Of a stretch of 64,000 nt of DNA, positions 1-8,434 are shown piece by piece. Every line of letters starts with the position of its first letter. The first letter of the stretch is position 1. Made by a program: the position numbers and the translations under genes. The stretch lies in the NCBI GenBank assembly GCA_049647265.1, contig JBARXJ010000038.1, positions 62,001 through 126,000 of the forward strand, written 5' to 3'. The stretch is from JAAURB01 sp049647265. GTDB lineage: Bacteria; Cyanobacteriota; Cyanobacteriia; Cyanobacteriales; Microcoleaceae. The notes beneath the pieces were generated by a model. The model saw only the letters and a program-made list of their open reading frames with translations, searched no databases and had not been told where the DNA came from.

Positions 1-2
1 AA

Positions 3-191
3 GGATGGCTGGGAATTGATACTGGGGTTTACCATCCGAAAAGTGGTTGGCTAACAGGAGTTGATATTACTGAACGAAAAGTTTATCAAGTCAATATCTG
101 GCATCATCAGTCCCGAGTGTTGCCGTTGGATGAAGTGGTCAACCGACTGAAACCCGCTTCGTTGCTCTCGCGCTTACGTTGTGCTCGCTGA
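3..191 (+). CDS. 3' end of an unidentified protein gene (5' truncated)
   Basis: An open frame enters from the left edge and stops at TGA 189-191, giving 62 C-terminal residues. The peptide is rich in Trp, Gly and basic residues (it contains GWLGIDTG and WLTGVDIT) and ends in a basic Leu/Arg tail. I do not recognise the family. A good intrinsic terminator lies 40 bases downstream, which supports this being the true 3' end of a plus-strand gene. The start lies outside the window. Confidence 0.5.
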   Translation, partial: GWLGIDTGVYHPKSGWLTGVDITERKVYQVNIWHHQSRVLPLDEVVNRLKPASLLSRLRCAR

Positions 192-230
192 TAAATAACC
201 ACAAGATCAGGCTGAGAAATTGTGATGAGT

Positions 231-262
231 GCTTACCCAATGGTAAGCCTTATCAATTTTTT
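231..262 (+). terminator. Rho-independent terminator
   Basis: Perfect 7-bp stem GCTTACC (231-237) / GGTAAGC (242-248) with a CAAT loop, followed by a T-run at 257-262. The T-run is on the plus-strand side only, so it ends the truncated gene upstream rather than the minus-strand gene that stops at 317. Confidence 0.65.
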
Positions 263-316
263 ATAATAGAAGTGGAAGTCATTTATCAGCGTCGATCTAA
301 TTCCTCAAAGTAGTTC

Positions 317-1408
317 TTATATTTCTGTAGAATAAGTCTTTGTAATGGGATAGAGTTTCCTTGTTTCTTGTTGAAGATTCGGATCATCTGCTACAATGCC
401 TTGTTGAGTTGAATTAACGGTTGTTTTTGTAGTATTACTAATGAATTTTTGCCATTGCGGTGTAATTTCTTCCCAAATAGTTTGTATAACAGAACGACTT
501 AATAATGCTAAACCAACAGAGGGAAATAACAGCACAATTGTTGTGACGATACCGGAAGTGAAGGCTTTAATACCGACAATTGAAATACCTTTTTGAATCG
601 TAATTTCATCCTGCATAACGATAACTAAGACAGGAATAACTGAACTTTTAACAGTAAATCCCAAAGTAGTAAAAGCCTTACTTTTCCTCAAGTTTTGAAT
701 GACTCGAATGGCTGTCTCTCGAATAAAATCCTGTTTCAAACTATCTACAGATAATTGAAGTAAATTATAAAGTTCAGCCTGATCCATCCCTTTTTCATTT
801 TGACAATAAGCCACTAAAGGTTTAATAGATTGTAATAAAATATGAGAAGTTGCATTAATCATACTCCTTTGAATCCTTGCACCCCTATGTTCTCCTAGTG
901 TTGCCGCAGTACACATTAAATTTGCAGCCAAATAAGGATTTTCAGCAACCCATTGAGCAAATTCTTGATTAATCGTAAAGCTTTTAATACTATCGATATC
1001 AATGATAATTTCTGCACTAGAAAGATTATAATTTTCTGAATTAATTTGCGGTTTAGCGCAGTCTTTAAAGCTAGCTTTTGCTTGGATTTCTGTAATTATT
1101 TTACCAATTGTATTAATATAAATATCATTCTGATATTTCGTCGTTTTATCTACCGAAACTTGCTCACATTGTGCTTCTGCATCATTTAATTCAGTATTCA
1201 GATTAAAACCGATAGCAATTAACTCCTCCAACGCAAAACCAAAGGTTTGAGGATTTTCGCTAATTTCGCTATTACTGTTATGAATTATATCTACACTAGG
1301 TTTACATACATTATAAGCCTTTTTTTCAACTGTCTGATCTGCTATATAAATATTTTTTTTATGCATTGGAGAGAGTCGATTCAAAATAGAGTTGATGAGT
1401 TGATTCAT
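317..1408 (-). CDS. hypothetical protein with C-terminal hydrophobic segments
   Basis: A 363-residue protein I do not recognise. The first ~150 residues are polar and Asn/Glu/Ile rich, without a signal peptide. A middle part (about 150-240) looks helical. Two hydrophobic stretches near residues 258-270 and 283-307 suggest a membrane anchor or hairpin, followed by a polar tail. The gene is monocistronic and its DNA looks more A+T rich than the neighbouring hisC. The region upstream (1409-1799) would hold its promoter, back to back with that of hisC. Function cannot be given from sequence alone. Confidence 0.6.
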   Translation of the reverse strand: MNQLINSILNRLSPMHKKNIYIADQTVEKKAYNVCKPSVDIIHNSNSEISENPQTFGFALEELIAIGFNLNTELNDAEAQCEQVSVDKTTKYQNDIYINTIGKIITEIQAKASFKDCAKPQINSENYNLSSAEIIIDIDSIKSFTINQEFAQWVAENPYLAANLMCTAATLGEHRGARIQRSMINATSHILLQSIKPLVAYCQNEKGMDQAELYNLLQLSVDSLKQDFIRETAIRVIQNLRKSKAFTTLGFTVKSSVIPVLVIVMQDEITIQKGISIVGIKAFTSGIVTTIVLLFPSVGLALLSRSVIQTIWEEITPQWQKFISNTTKTTVNSTQQGIVADDPNLQQETRKLYPITKTYSTEI

Positions 1409-1799
1409 AGTAGATTTATGATAATGTTAAACAGCTTAAACAAAACCATAAATGATTTTAAAATAAAAATTATATGATTTTAATCCTGCTAACCCTAACT
1501 TTAATATAATAAAATATTAGATCTAAATACATCAGAATAATTACTGAAAATCGAGCGGTTTCTTTCAATGTATCTATATATTTATTAGTATGATTACTGA
1601 TAATCTCATGGCTGATAGCAAGTTTTCACACTATTTTAAAGCGAGTCATAATCTATTTAAAAATTTTTAGTAGCCTTGAGAGTCGGCTGAATAATCCCGA
1701 TCGTGGCTGAAACGCCAACTTAATTTTTTAAAAAATTTAACTTTAGTGTAGCGGGTTGTGTAGTATGATCGATTATGCGCTTTAGTTGAGAGCTATTTA
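1409..1799. other. divergent intergenic region between the hypothetical gene and hisC
   Basis: 391 bases, strongly A+T rich, no convincing gene. A perfect 16-bp A/T palindrome (8 bp AATTTTTT plus its complement) lies at 1722-1737, just upstream of the probable hisC promoter; it may be an UP-like element or a bent tract. GGCTGAA occurs twice close together at 1685-1712. Confidence 0.5.
1742..1769 (+). promoter_or_regulatory. probable hisC promoter
   Basis: TATGAT at 1764-1769 fits a -10 box, with TTTAGT at 1742-1747 as a weak -35 at 16 bases spacing. Transcription would start near 1776, leaving a leader of about 24 bases before hisC. The 11-mer GTAGTATGATC (1760-1770) recurs at 3047-3057 upstream of the metabolite cluster. 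Confidence 0.35.
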
Positions 1800-2945
1800 A
1801 TGTCTATGCTGCCATTTGTCCGTGATGATCTAAACCAACTGAATGCTTATACTCCTCATCCCGGTGGCGAAGCGGGAAGTCCAGTCGATCAAGTCATCTT
1901 AGATCGCTTAGATACGAATGAATGTCCAAATGATTTACCTGAGGAATTTAAGCAAAAGCTGGCATGGACTTATCAGCATCATGTAGAAACCAATCGTTAT
2001 CCTGATGGAAGTCATTTTAAACTGAAGACTGCGATCGCTCAATATGTGAATTCTAATCTTTCGACCACTGAACCTTCTATTGATCTGAATCAAATTTCCG
2101 TTGGTAATGGTTCTGATGAGTTGATTCGTTCTATTTTAATTGCGACTTGTTTAGGAAATGAAGGATCAATTTTAGTCGCAAACCCCACATTCTCAATGTA
2201 TGGAATTTTAGCAGAAACTTTAGGAATTCCAGTGGTTAAAGTAGGACGTTCTCTTGATACCTTTGAAATGGATTTAACAGCAGCACAAACTGCGATTGAA
2301 CAGACTCAAACGCCACCCATTCGAGTTGTTTTTGTGGTGCATCCTAATTCCCCAACTGCTAATGCATTAACCGCAGCAGAAATTAATTGGTTACGCCAGT
2401 TACCCGAAGATATTTTAGTCGTAATTGATGAAGCTTATTTTGAGTTTAGTCAAACTACTTTAGCCGGAGAAATCAAGCAACATCCTAACTGGATTATTCT
2501 ACGAACTTTTTCTAAAGCATTTCGCTTGGCAGCCTTAAGAGTGGGATATGCGATTGCTGATTCTGAATTAATTACTATTTTAGAGAAGGTTCGTTTACCT
2601 TATAATTTACCCGCATTCTCTCAAATAGCAGCAGAATTTACTATGACACAGCGGGAACAACTTTTATCTGTGATTCCTGAAATATTAACTCAAAGAACGT
2701 ACTTAATTGAGCAACTCTCCAATCATTCTCTTCTTAAAATTTTCCCAAGTTCTGCTAACTTTATTCATGCAAGATTAAGATCTGACTATTCTGCTGCTTC
2801 AGCAGATCAAAAACTCAATGAAATCATGCAAACCCTGAAGCGTCAAGGGACATTAATTCGTCACACAGGAGGGGGGTTAAGGATTACAGTGGGTACACCT
2901 GAAGAAAATCAACGCACCTTAGATCGGTTATTTTCTCTGAGCTGA
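1800..2945 (+). CDS. hisC: histidinol-phosphate aminotransferase HisC
   Basis: A 381-residue PLP-dependent class I/II aminotransferase that converts imidazole acetol-phosphate and glutamate to histidinol phosphate in histidine synthesis, in the cytoplasm. Visible family marks are VGNGSDE near 101-107 (cofactor-phosphate contact), HPNSPT near 181-186, the DEAY motif at 210-213 and TFSKAF with the Schiff-base Lys at about 239, followed by an Arg-rich RVGYAI stretch. Length is typical. Internal homology to other HisC-type aminotransferases means a different amino acid substrate cannot be excluded, but the DEAYxEF and TFSKAF pattern is characteristic. It stands alone; other his genes are not in view. 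Confidence 0.9.
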   Translation: MSMLPFVRDDLNQLNAYTPHPGGEAGSPVDQVILDRLDTNECPNDLPEEFKQKLAWTYQHHVETNRYPDGSHFKLKTAIAQYVNSNLSTTEPSIDLNQISVGNGSDELIRSILIATCLGNEGSILVANPTFSMYGILAETLGIPVVKVGRSLDTFEMDLTAAQTAIEQTQTPPIRVVFVVHPNSPTANALTAAEINWLRQLPEDILVVIDEAYFEFSQTTLAGEIKQHPNWIILRTFSKAFRLAALRVGYAIADSELITILEKVRLPYNLPAFSQIAAEFTMTQREQLLSVIPEILTQRTYLIEQLSNHSLLKIFPSSANFIHARLRSDYSAASADQKLNEIMQTLKRQGTLIRHTGGGLRITVGTPEENQRTLDRLFSLS

Positions 2946-3363
2946 ATAAAAAGATAAATGAAGTTAGCCCTTGTTGACGAGCGACCAAGAAATGATAAAG
3001 TCCCCAGTTCTTAACTTGTGTCAATATATTGTTCAAAACTGCGTTGTAGTATGATCAATCAATCACCTTTGTTAATATCAGCTTAAAAAAACATTAAGAA
3101 AAAGATAACACGCTTTTATTCGTTCTAGTCTTATATCGTCGGTGTTATTGCATGACACCTCTACTACTCTCGGTGTTACCCTAAGTATCAGCCCAGGGAA
3201 GTAAGTCTGTGAAGACGATGTCAGACTTAAGCCTATATTTATATTGGCAAAAGCAATTGTTTATAAACCCATAAATCCATACTATAAGTTTACCTATTAC
3301 CTAATAGTATGGCTTTGCTAAGGTGTTTGCTATTTCAACTATAGCTGAATAAAAGAGCAAGTT
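2946..3363. other. long leader/intergenic region upstream of the metabolite cluster
   Basis: 418 bases without a gene. It contains a promoter-like TATGAT at 3050-3055 embedded in the 11-mer shared with the hisC promoter, then a set of nested inverted repeats between 3131 and 3312 (separate entry). A second promoter candidate is TTGCTA (3315-3320) with TATAGC (3340-3345), spacing 19. The ribosome site before the ATG at 3364 is weak (AAGAG). Confidence 0.5.
3131..3312 (+). promoter_or_regulatory. structured leader with nested hairpins and possible pseudoknot
   Basis: Four pairings are visible. GGTGT (3141-3145) pairs with ACACC (3155-3159). TAAGTCTG (3202-3209) pairs perfectly with CAGACTTA (3222-3229) around a 12-nt loop. 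That loop contains GACGAT (3214-3219), complementary to ATCGTC at 3135-3140, which would make a pseudoknot stacked on the first hairpin. Finally CCATACTAT (3277-3285) pairs perfectly with ATAGTATGG (3304-3312). If transcription starts near 3060 all of this lies in the 5' UTR. It resembles no riboswitch class I know; the 3' hairpin could alternatively be a protein operator. Confidence 0.35.
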
Positions 3364-4542
3364 ATGACAATTAATTCTAGTGGAAAGTTCAATCAACTAG
3401 CATTTAGGAAGATGAAGCAGATCATGCCGAACTTGCTAGCTGCTCAACGAGAACAAACCAATCACCAACATTATCAGCTCAAAAGTTTACCCTCTGAAAT
3501 TGCTTTCAAACTAACTAATCGCTGTAACTTAAGATGCAAGCATTGTTATCAGTGGAATGAAGAAGGTCATCATCATGACTTAGATAAAGAAGAACAAAAT
3601 AGAGATATAGACTTTTCAATTATTGAAAAAGTATTTGCTCAAACCCGTGAAGTAAAATCTAATGTTTATTTATGGGGAGGCGAACCCTTAATCTATAGAG
3701 ATTGGGATAAATTTGTCGATTTACTGGCTGCAGATCCTCGTTTTACATCGATGTGTACTAATGGGATTTGGATTAAGAAGAGATTAGACTCGATTTTAAG
3801 AGTCTCAGAAGTTTGGGAGATTTTAGTTGCCCTTGAAGGTTTCCCTGAGGAACATGATGCAATTAGAGGTAAGGGAAACCACAAAAAAGCCATGGAAGGA
3901 CTTGACTTGTTGCTACAAGAAAAAGCAGCAGGTAATTACAAAGGAGAAGTAACGGTTAACTTTGTGGTGACGAATAGCATGGTGGGCAAAATTTATGAAA
4001 TGATTGAGTTTCTTGAAGCCAAACAATTAGATACAGTCTATTTAAGTTTGCCATGGTTTTTATCAGACCAAACTTCAGCCAAGATGGATCAATACTATAC
4101 AAAGAATTTTGATTGGCTTTGCTCTGAACATGAAACACAAAGACCCAGTTGGCACGCTTATAAGTATAGTCTTAGTTCTGATGCGGTCGAGCAATTAATG
4201 GAACAACTTGATAAAGTTAATCAAAGAGATTGGCAAATCAAAGTACGCTACAACCCAGAAGTTAATCCAGATGAAGTCAAAGACTTTATTTTAGGTAGCG
4301 ATAAACCCGCACAAAACAAAACTCAATGTTTATCGATTAAAAGCCGTATGGATGTTTTTCCTAATGGTGAGGTGATTAGTTGTAAGTTTTTCCCCGAAAT
4401 GTTAGCCGGAAATTTAAAACAGGAAAGTGTGGGAGAAATTTGGCAAGGTTGTCAGTTCAGTAAAATCCGCGAAACAATTGACACAGAAGGATTAATGCCT
4501 GTTTGTGCGAAGTGTAATCTTTTGTACTCCCGTGGAATATAA
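3364..4542 (+). CDS. radical SAM/SPASM domain protein
   Basis: A 392-residue radical SAM enzyme. The cluster motif is C54-x3-C58-x2-C61 within LTNRCNLRCKHC, followed by the GGEP motif (about 106-109). The C-terminal part carries conserved cysteines C322, C340, C363, C381 and C384 in a SPASM-like arrangement that would hold one or more auxiliary Fe-S clusters. The family cleaves S-adenosylmethionine to make a 5'-deoxyadenosyl radical; SPASM members mostly modify peptides but also carbohydrates and carrier-bound substrates. It is the first gene of the cluster, 51 bases before the AMP-ligase. No small precursor-peptide gene is visible beside it, so its substrate may be carrier-protein-bound or a small molecule. 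That last point is inference. Confidence 0.85.
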   Translation: MTINSSGKFNQLAFRKMKQIMPNLLAAQREQTNHQHYQLKSLPSEIAFKLTNRCNLRCKHCYQWNEEGHHHDLDKEEQNRDIDFSIIEKVFAQTREVKSNVYLWGGEPLIYRDWDKFVDLLAADPRFTSMCTNGIWIKKRLDSILRVSEVWEILVALEGFPEEHDAIRGKGNHKKAMEGLDLLLQEKAAGNYKGEVTVNFVVTNSMVGKIYEMIEFLEAKQLDTVYLSLPWFLSDQTSAKMDQYYTKNFDWLCSEHETQRPSWHAYKYSLSSDAVEQLMEQLDKVNQRDWQIKVRYNPEVNPDEVKDFILGSDKPAQNKTQCLSIKSRMDVFPNGEVISCKFFPEMLAGNLKQESVGEIWQGCQFSKIRETIDTEGLMPVCAKCNLLYSRGI

Positions 4543-4593
4543 ATTTCCCTTGTTTTAGCTATCTATCCCAATATTCAACAACGGAAAAAAGTA

Positions 4594-6150
4594 ATGCTAT
4601 TACATCATTTTCTGACGAAAACGGCTGAAAAATTGCCGGATAAAGAAGCATTAATTTATCAAAAGAATACAAGACTGACTTATGCACAGATAGAAACCTA
4701 CTCTAACTGTCTAGCCAACGCTCTCAAAGCATCAGGTTTAAACCCCTTGGATAGAGTTGGTATTTATTTAGAAAACTCAGTAGAATCAGTTATTTCTATT
4801 TTTGGAGTTTTAAAAGCGGGCGGGATTTTTAGTGTCATTAACCCTCAAACTAAGGTGAGGAGGCTAAAGTACATTTTAAATGACTGTCAAGTTAAGGTTT
4901 TAGTGAGCAAAAAAAGCCTTCTATTTAATTGTTTAGATAATCTTGAGGATCTCCCTAACTTAGACTCTTTGATTTTTGTAGAAGAAAGTCAGGACAGTTT
5001 AACTCACTCTTTAATGAGTCATAAAAACCAATTTGATTTTTGGGAGTTAATTAAAGCTTTTCCTAATAAATATTTTGAGAGTGGCTGTGGTAATAATGAC
5101 TTATGCAATATTAATTATACATCTGGCTCTACGGGAAATCCTAAGGGCGTGATGCTGACTCATCAAAACATGATTTCTGCGGCTGAGTCTATCATTGAAT
5201 ATTTAGAAAATACAGTTGATGATGTCATTCTTAATGTCCTCCCTTTGTCTTTTGATTATGGACTTTACAATGTTTTGATGCCGATAATATTTGGGGGTAA
5301 AGTGGTTTTAGAAAAATCATTTATTTCTCCTCATCAAATGATTGGTTTGGTTAAAAAAGAGCAGGTTAATGCTTTACCGTTAGTGCCAACAATTGTCAGT
5401 TTAATGCTAAAATTTGGCAACTTGAAAAAGTATGATTTATCTCAGGTTAAATATATTACCAGTACAGGACAAGCTTTACCCAATCATCATCTGATTCAAC
5501 TTCAAGAACTCTTTCCGAAGACTAAAATTTACTCTATGTATGGTCTGACAGAATGTAAAAGAGTTTCCTATTTGCCTGCGGATGAATTACTAACTAAACC
5601 CAATTCTGTTGGTAAAGCCATGCCCAATGTTGAGGTTTATCTAGTCGATGAAACAGGTAAGAAAATCAACCAGCCGGGGAAAATAGGAGAATTAGTGATT
5701 AAAGGGCAAAATGTGATGCAAGGTTATTGGAATTTGCCCCAAGAAACCGCTAAAGTTTTGCGACAAGATGAACAAGGTGAGAAAGTTTTATATAGTGGAG
5801 ATTATTTTCAACTAGATGAAGACAATTACCTGTATTTTGTTAGTCGTAAAGATGACATGATTAAAACGTCAGGAGAAAGAGTCAGTCCCAAAGAAATCGA
5901 AAATATTTTATACCAATTAGAGGGGATATATGAAGTTGCCGTTTACGGCGTTGATGATGAAATTCTAGGTCAAGCTATCAAAATAGTTATCGCTTTAAAA
6001 GACAATTCAAGCTTGACAAAAGAGAGGATTGCGGAATATTGTTCACATAACTTAGAAAAACATATGTTGCCCAAATACATTGAAATTAAGCACACACTAC
6101 CTAAAAGCAATAATGGCAAGATTGATAAAAAGCTATTGAAAGCTTCTTAG
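4594..6150 (+). CDS. stand-alone acyl/aryl AMP-ligase (adenylate-forming enzyme)
   Basis: A 518-residue ANL-superfamily enzyme that activates a carboxylic acid with ATP and passes it to CoA or a carrier protein. Core motifs are present: the phosphate loop TSGSTGNPKG near 177-186, YGLTE near 327, YSGDYF near 408, the hinge SRKDDMIKTSGERVSP near 424-439, and the catalytic Lys in NNGKIDKK near the C-terminus. Length fits acyl-CoA synthetases and free-standing NRPS/PKS loading ligases. Because a carrier protein is encoded in the very next gene (65-base gap), loading that ACP is the simplest role. The acid cannot be read from the sequence; a fatty or amino acid starter is possible. Confidence 0.85.
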   Translation: MLLHHFLTKTAEKLPDKEALIYQKNTRLTYAQIETYSNCLANALKASGLNPLDRVGIYLENSVESVISIFGVLKAGGIFSVINPQTKVRRLKYILNDCQVKVLVSKKSLLFNCLDNLEDLPNLDSLIFVEESQDSLTHSLMSHKNQFDFWELIKAFPNKYFESGCGNNDLCNINYTSGSTGNPKGVMLTHQNMISAAESIIEYLENTVDDVILNVLPLSFDYGLYNVLMPIIFGGKVVLEKSFISPHQMIGLVKKEQVNALPLVPTIVSLMLKFGNLKKYDLSQVKYITSTGQALPNHHLIQLQELFPKTKIYSMYGLTECKRVSYLPADELLTKPNSVGKAMPNVEVYLVDETGKKINQPGKIGELVIKGQNVMQGYWNLPQETAKVLRQDEQGEKVLYSGDYFQLDEDNYLYFVSRKDDMIKTSGERVSPKEIENILYQLEGIYEVAVYGVDDEILGQAIKIVIALKDNSSLTKERIAEYCSHNLEKHMLPKYIEIKHTLPKSNNGKIDKKLLKAS

Positions 6151-6215
6151 TTGTATTTGCGTTTAAGGAAAAAGCGCTTTGATTTGAGTACAAATAGAAA
6201 GGATAATTCAAGAAA

Positions 6216-7241
6216 ATGAGTGAGACAAACTTAAAACTGAAAACAGTAGAAAAGGGATGGAAAAAGCTGAAAAAATTAAGCACTATTCCTATTGACTTGG
6301 AACGAGTTAAATTAATCAGCAACCAGAGTAAAGATTATCTTTCTGATGCTGCTAACCTAGAATCTTTGATTTTAGAGTTAGGTCTTAACAATGAAGGCAT
6401 AGAAGAGTTCCCAGAAAAGTTGTATCCTTCTTGCGGTCAAGGACTAAGAATTTGGCAATATCCGATTCAGTTTAGTAAATATTTAGTGGGTCTTTCTCAA
6501 CTTAAGATTACTTCCTATTTAGAGCTAGGAATTCGCCATGGAGGAACCTTTGTCGCGACTGTAGAGTATTTGCAACAATTTAATTCGCTTGAATATGCTT
6601 TAGGGGTAGATATTATTCCTTGCCCGTCTGTTGTTGAATACAGCGAAATGAATCCTAAAGCTAAGTTTGTACGACTCAATACTCAGTCCGATGAGTTTAA
6701 GCAAGTTTTAGAAGAATACCAAAAGTTTGATTTAGTATTAATTGATTCTTTTCATGACGAAGTTCAATGTCGCAAAGAGTTTTTATCAATCAAAAAATAC
6801 GCTGATATTATTGCTTTTCATGATATAAGCAATATTAATTACCCAGGGGTTAATCAGGTTTGGAATGAAGTTAAAAACTTAGGAGAATATGATTGTTACG
6901 AGTACACAGACCAATATGAAGAAATAGAACATTCATATATGGGAATTGGTGTTGCCGTTAAAAAAGATAGAACAGCTCAAAGGACAAATAAACTCATGAT
7001 TGAACAAGTTAAAACTCTTCTAGAAGAAGTAAAAGGAGTTCCAGGTCTTGCCCAAACTCTACAGGATTCATCTAATATCATTGAAGATGTGCAATTGGAT
7101 TCTTTAGAAATGATTAATTTTATGCTCAAAATAGAACAAGATTTGAAAATAGAAATTGATTTTGAGCAACTGGATTTTGACTATTTCCAATCTATTGCTA
7201 AATTTACTGAATTCTTATCACGAATGGAAGTGAGCAATTAA
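6216..7241 (+). CDS. SAM methyltransferase (Methyltransf_24/CmcI-like) fused to acyl carrier protein
   Basis: A 341-residue two-domain protein. Residues ~60-250 form a class I SAM methyltransferase fold: SAM-binding LELGIRHGG, an acidic GVDI after strand 2, then VLIDSFHD and AFHDI, which resemble metal-assisted Methyltransf_24/CmcI-type enzymes. Residues ~261-341 are an acyl carrier protein with the phosphopantetheine site in LDSLEM (Ser about 296). A covalent methyltransferase-carrier fusion suggests the substrate is methylated while tethered on this ACP. An AAAGGA-type ribosome site precedes the ATG. Neighbours are the AMP-ligase upstream and a glycosyltransferase 41 bases downstream. The carrier call is firm; methylation chemistry is inferred. 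Confidence 0.8.
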   Translation: MSETNLKLKTVEKGWKKLKKLSTIPIDLERVKLISNQSKDYLSDAANLESLILELGLNNEGIEEFPEKLYPSCGQGLRIWQYPIQFSKYLVGLSQLKITSYLELGIRHGGTFVATVEYLQQFNSLEYALGVDIIPCPSVVEYSEMNPKAKFVRLNTQSDEFKQVLEEYQKFDLVLIDSFHDEVQCRKEFLSIKKYADIIAFHDISNINYPGVNQVWNEVKNLGEYDCYEYTDQYEEIEHSYMGIGVAVKKDRTAQRTNKLMIEQVKTLLEEVKGVPGLAQTLQDSSNIIEDVQLDSLEMINFMLKIEQDLKIEIDFEQLDFDYFQSIAKFTEFLSRMEVSN

Positions 7242-7282
7242 GACTTTATCTGTGTCAGTATTTGAAATGAGAGGTTTGATAA

Positions 7283-8419
7283 ATGAACAGTAGTAAGAAA
7301 GAAAAAGTGACTGTTCTTGGTTCAGGTGTGGCATTAGGAGTTTATATTCCTGCCTTATTGGTGAATTCCCAACTCAAACAACTGAACCTAGATTCAGAAG
7401 TCGTCGTTTTAGAAAACTTCTATACAAAAGACAGTCAAGAAAAATTAAAAGGTTATAAAAAGGCATATCATAAAAACTTTTCTATTGCCTTAATGGGTCA
7501 TAAAATGACTAAGGATATTTCCTCTAGTTTAGATGAAGATTTAGTGAGTCAACTGTTACAAACTTGGCAACAGGAAGATCGTCTTCATTTTATTATTTGG
7601 TCTGGCTTATGGATTCCCATTATTGAAAAATACAGACAATTAATTGCGCCTCAAAAAATTACTGTCGATGTCTGTCGCATTGATGCAGAAATTTCAGCTA
7701 CATTTAAAATTTATGAGGGTAGCTATCAATATGATAACGAAATTTGGCTATGGAATTGGGAGCAACAACAACTAATTTATGAGATCCCGGTTACCCATCA
7801 AACTCCGATTCCTTATGCAAATCGAGAAAACAGATATGTCACTCATGGTGGTGGTTGGGGTATTGGAACTTATCAAAATCGGATTGCGGAACTAGAAGAG
7901 CAAGGATTTTTATTAGATATAGTTGCTTACAACCTTGAAGAAGCAACGAACCCAAAACCCGGAAATCGCTATTTTATGGTAGACCCTGATTGGTCTCCCT
8001 GGCATAAAAATACCCACGAGCAACATCAATTTCCTCCCTTTGGAGAAGTCACAAACAAAAATGAAAAACACTTTGAAACTCAAGAAGAATATCATGGATT
8101 TTATGACTTAGCCAAGAAAAGTAAAGCCATCATTAGTAAACCAGGTGGAGGAACTTTAATTGATTCTTTATCTTCTGCTACACCCATTATTTTGTTAGAT
8201 GCCTATGGTTATGCAGAGGAAAAAAATGCGGCAATTTGGGAACATTTAGGGTATGGAATTTCTTATAAAAAGTGGAAGGAACTTAACTACTCAGAGGATA
8301 TTTTGTTACAACTCCATCAAAATCTGTTAGTGAAAAATAATTTAATCAACTATCCCAAAAACTATGCAGAAAGATTAGCAGATCAGTCTAGTTTTAATCC
8401 TGTAAAAATCAGTGTTTAG
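7283..8419 (+). CDS. GT-B type (UDP-)glycosyltransferase-like protein
   Basis: A 378-residue protein. The N-terminus has a Gly-rich loop (VTVLGSGVALG) as in MurG/GT28-type folds, a central GGGWGIGTY segment, and a C-terminal SKPGGGTLID ... LLDAYGYAEEKNA block. That last block matches the nucleotide-sugar binding region of GT-B enzymes, where the SxPGGGT/S...E..N pattern contacts the donor. No signal peptide or membrane segment is evident, so it acts in the cytoplasm. It sits 41 bases after the methyltransferase-ACP gene and 15 bases before the NRPS gene, so it is almost certainly co-transcribed and would glycosylate the product. Confidence in the fold is moderate; the sugar is unknown. Confidence 0.6.
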   Translation: MNSSKKEKVTVLGSGVALGVYIPALLVNSQLKQLNLDSEVVVLENFYTKDSQEKLKGYKKAYHKNFSIALMGHKMTKDISSSLDEDLVSQLLQTWQQEDRLHFIIWSGLWIPIIEKYRQLIAPQKITVDVCRIDAEISATFKIYEGSYQYDNEIWLWNWEQQQLIYEIPVTHQTPIPYANRENRYVTHGGGWGIGTYQNRIAELEEQGFLLDIVAYNLEEATNPKPGNRYFMVDPDWSPWHKNTHEQHQFPPFGEVTNKNEKHFETQEEYHGFYDLAKKSKAIISKPGGGTLIDSLSSATPIILLDAYGYAEEKNAAIWEHLGYGISYKKWKELNYSEDILLQLHQNLLVKNNLINYPKNYAERLADQSSFNPVKISV

Positions 8420-8434
8420 CGAGTTTCTGTTATT

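Noticed and set aside
1247..1477. Plus-strand open frame of 76 codons
   Set aside because: Lies mostly antisense to the hypothetical gene at 317-1408; low-complexity composition and no ribosome site.
3171..3229. Possible cobalamin or glutamine riboswitch, suggested by GGGAAGTAAG
   Set aside because: Only short resemblance; the conserved surrounding elements of both classes are missing. Kept as an unassigned structured leader.
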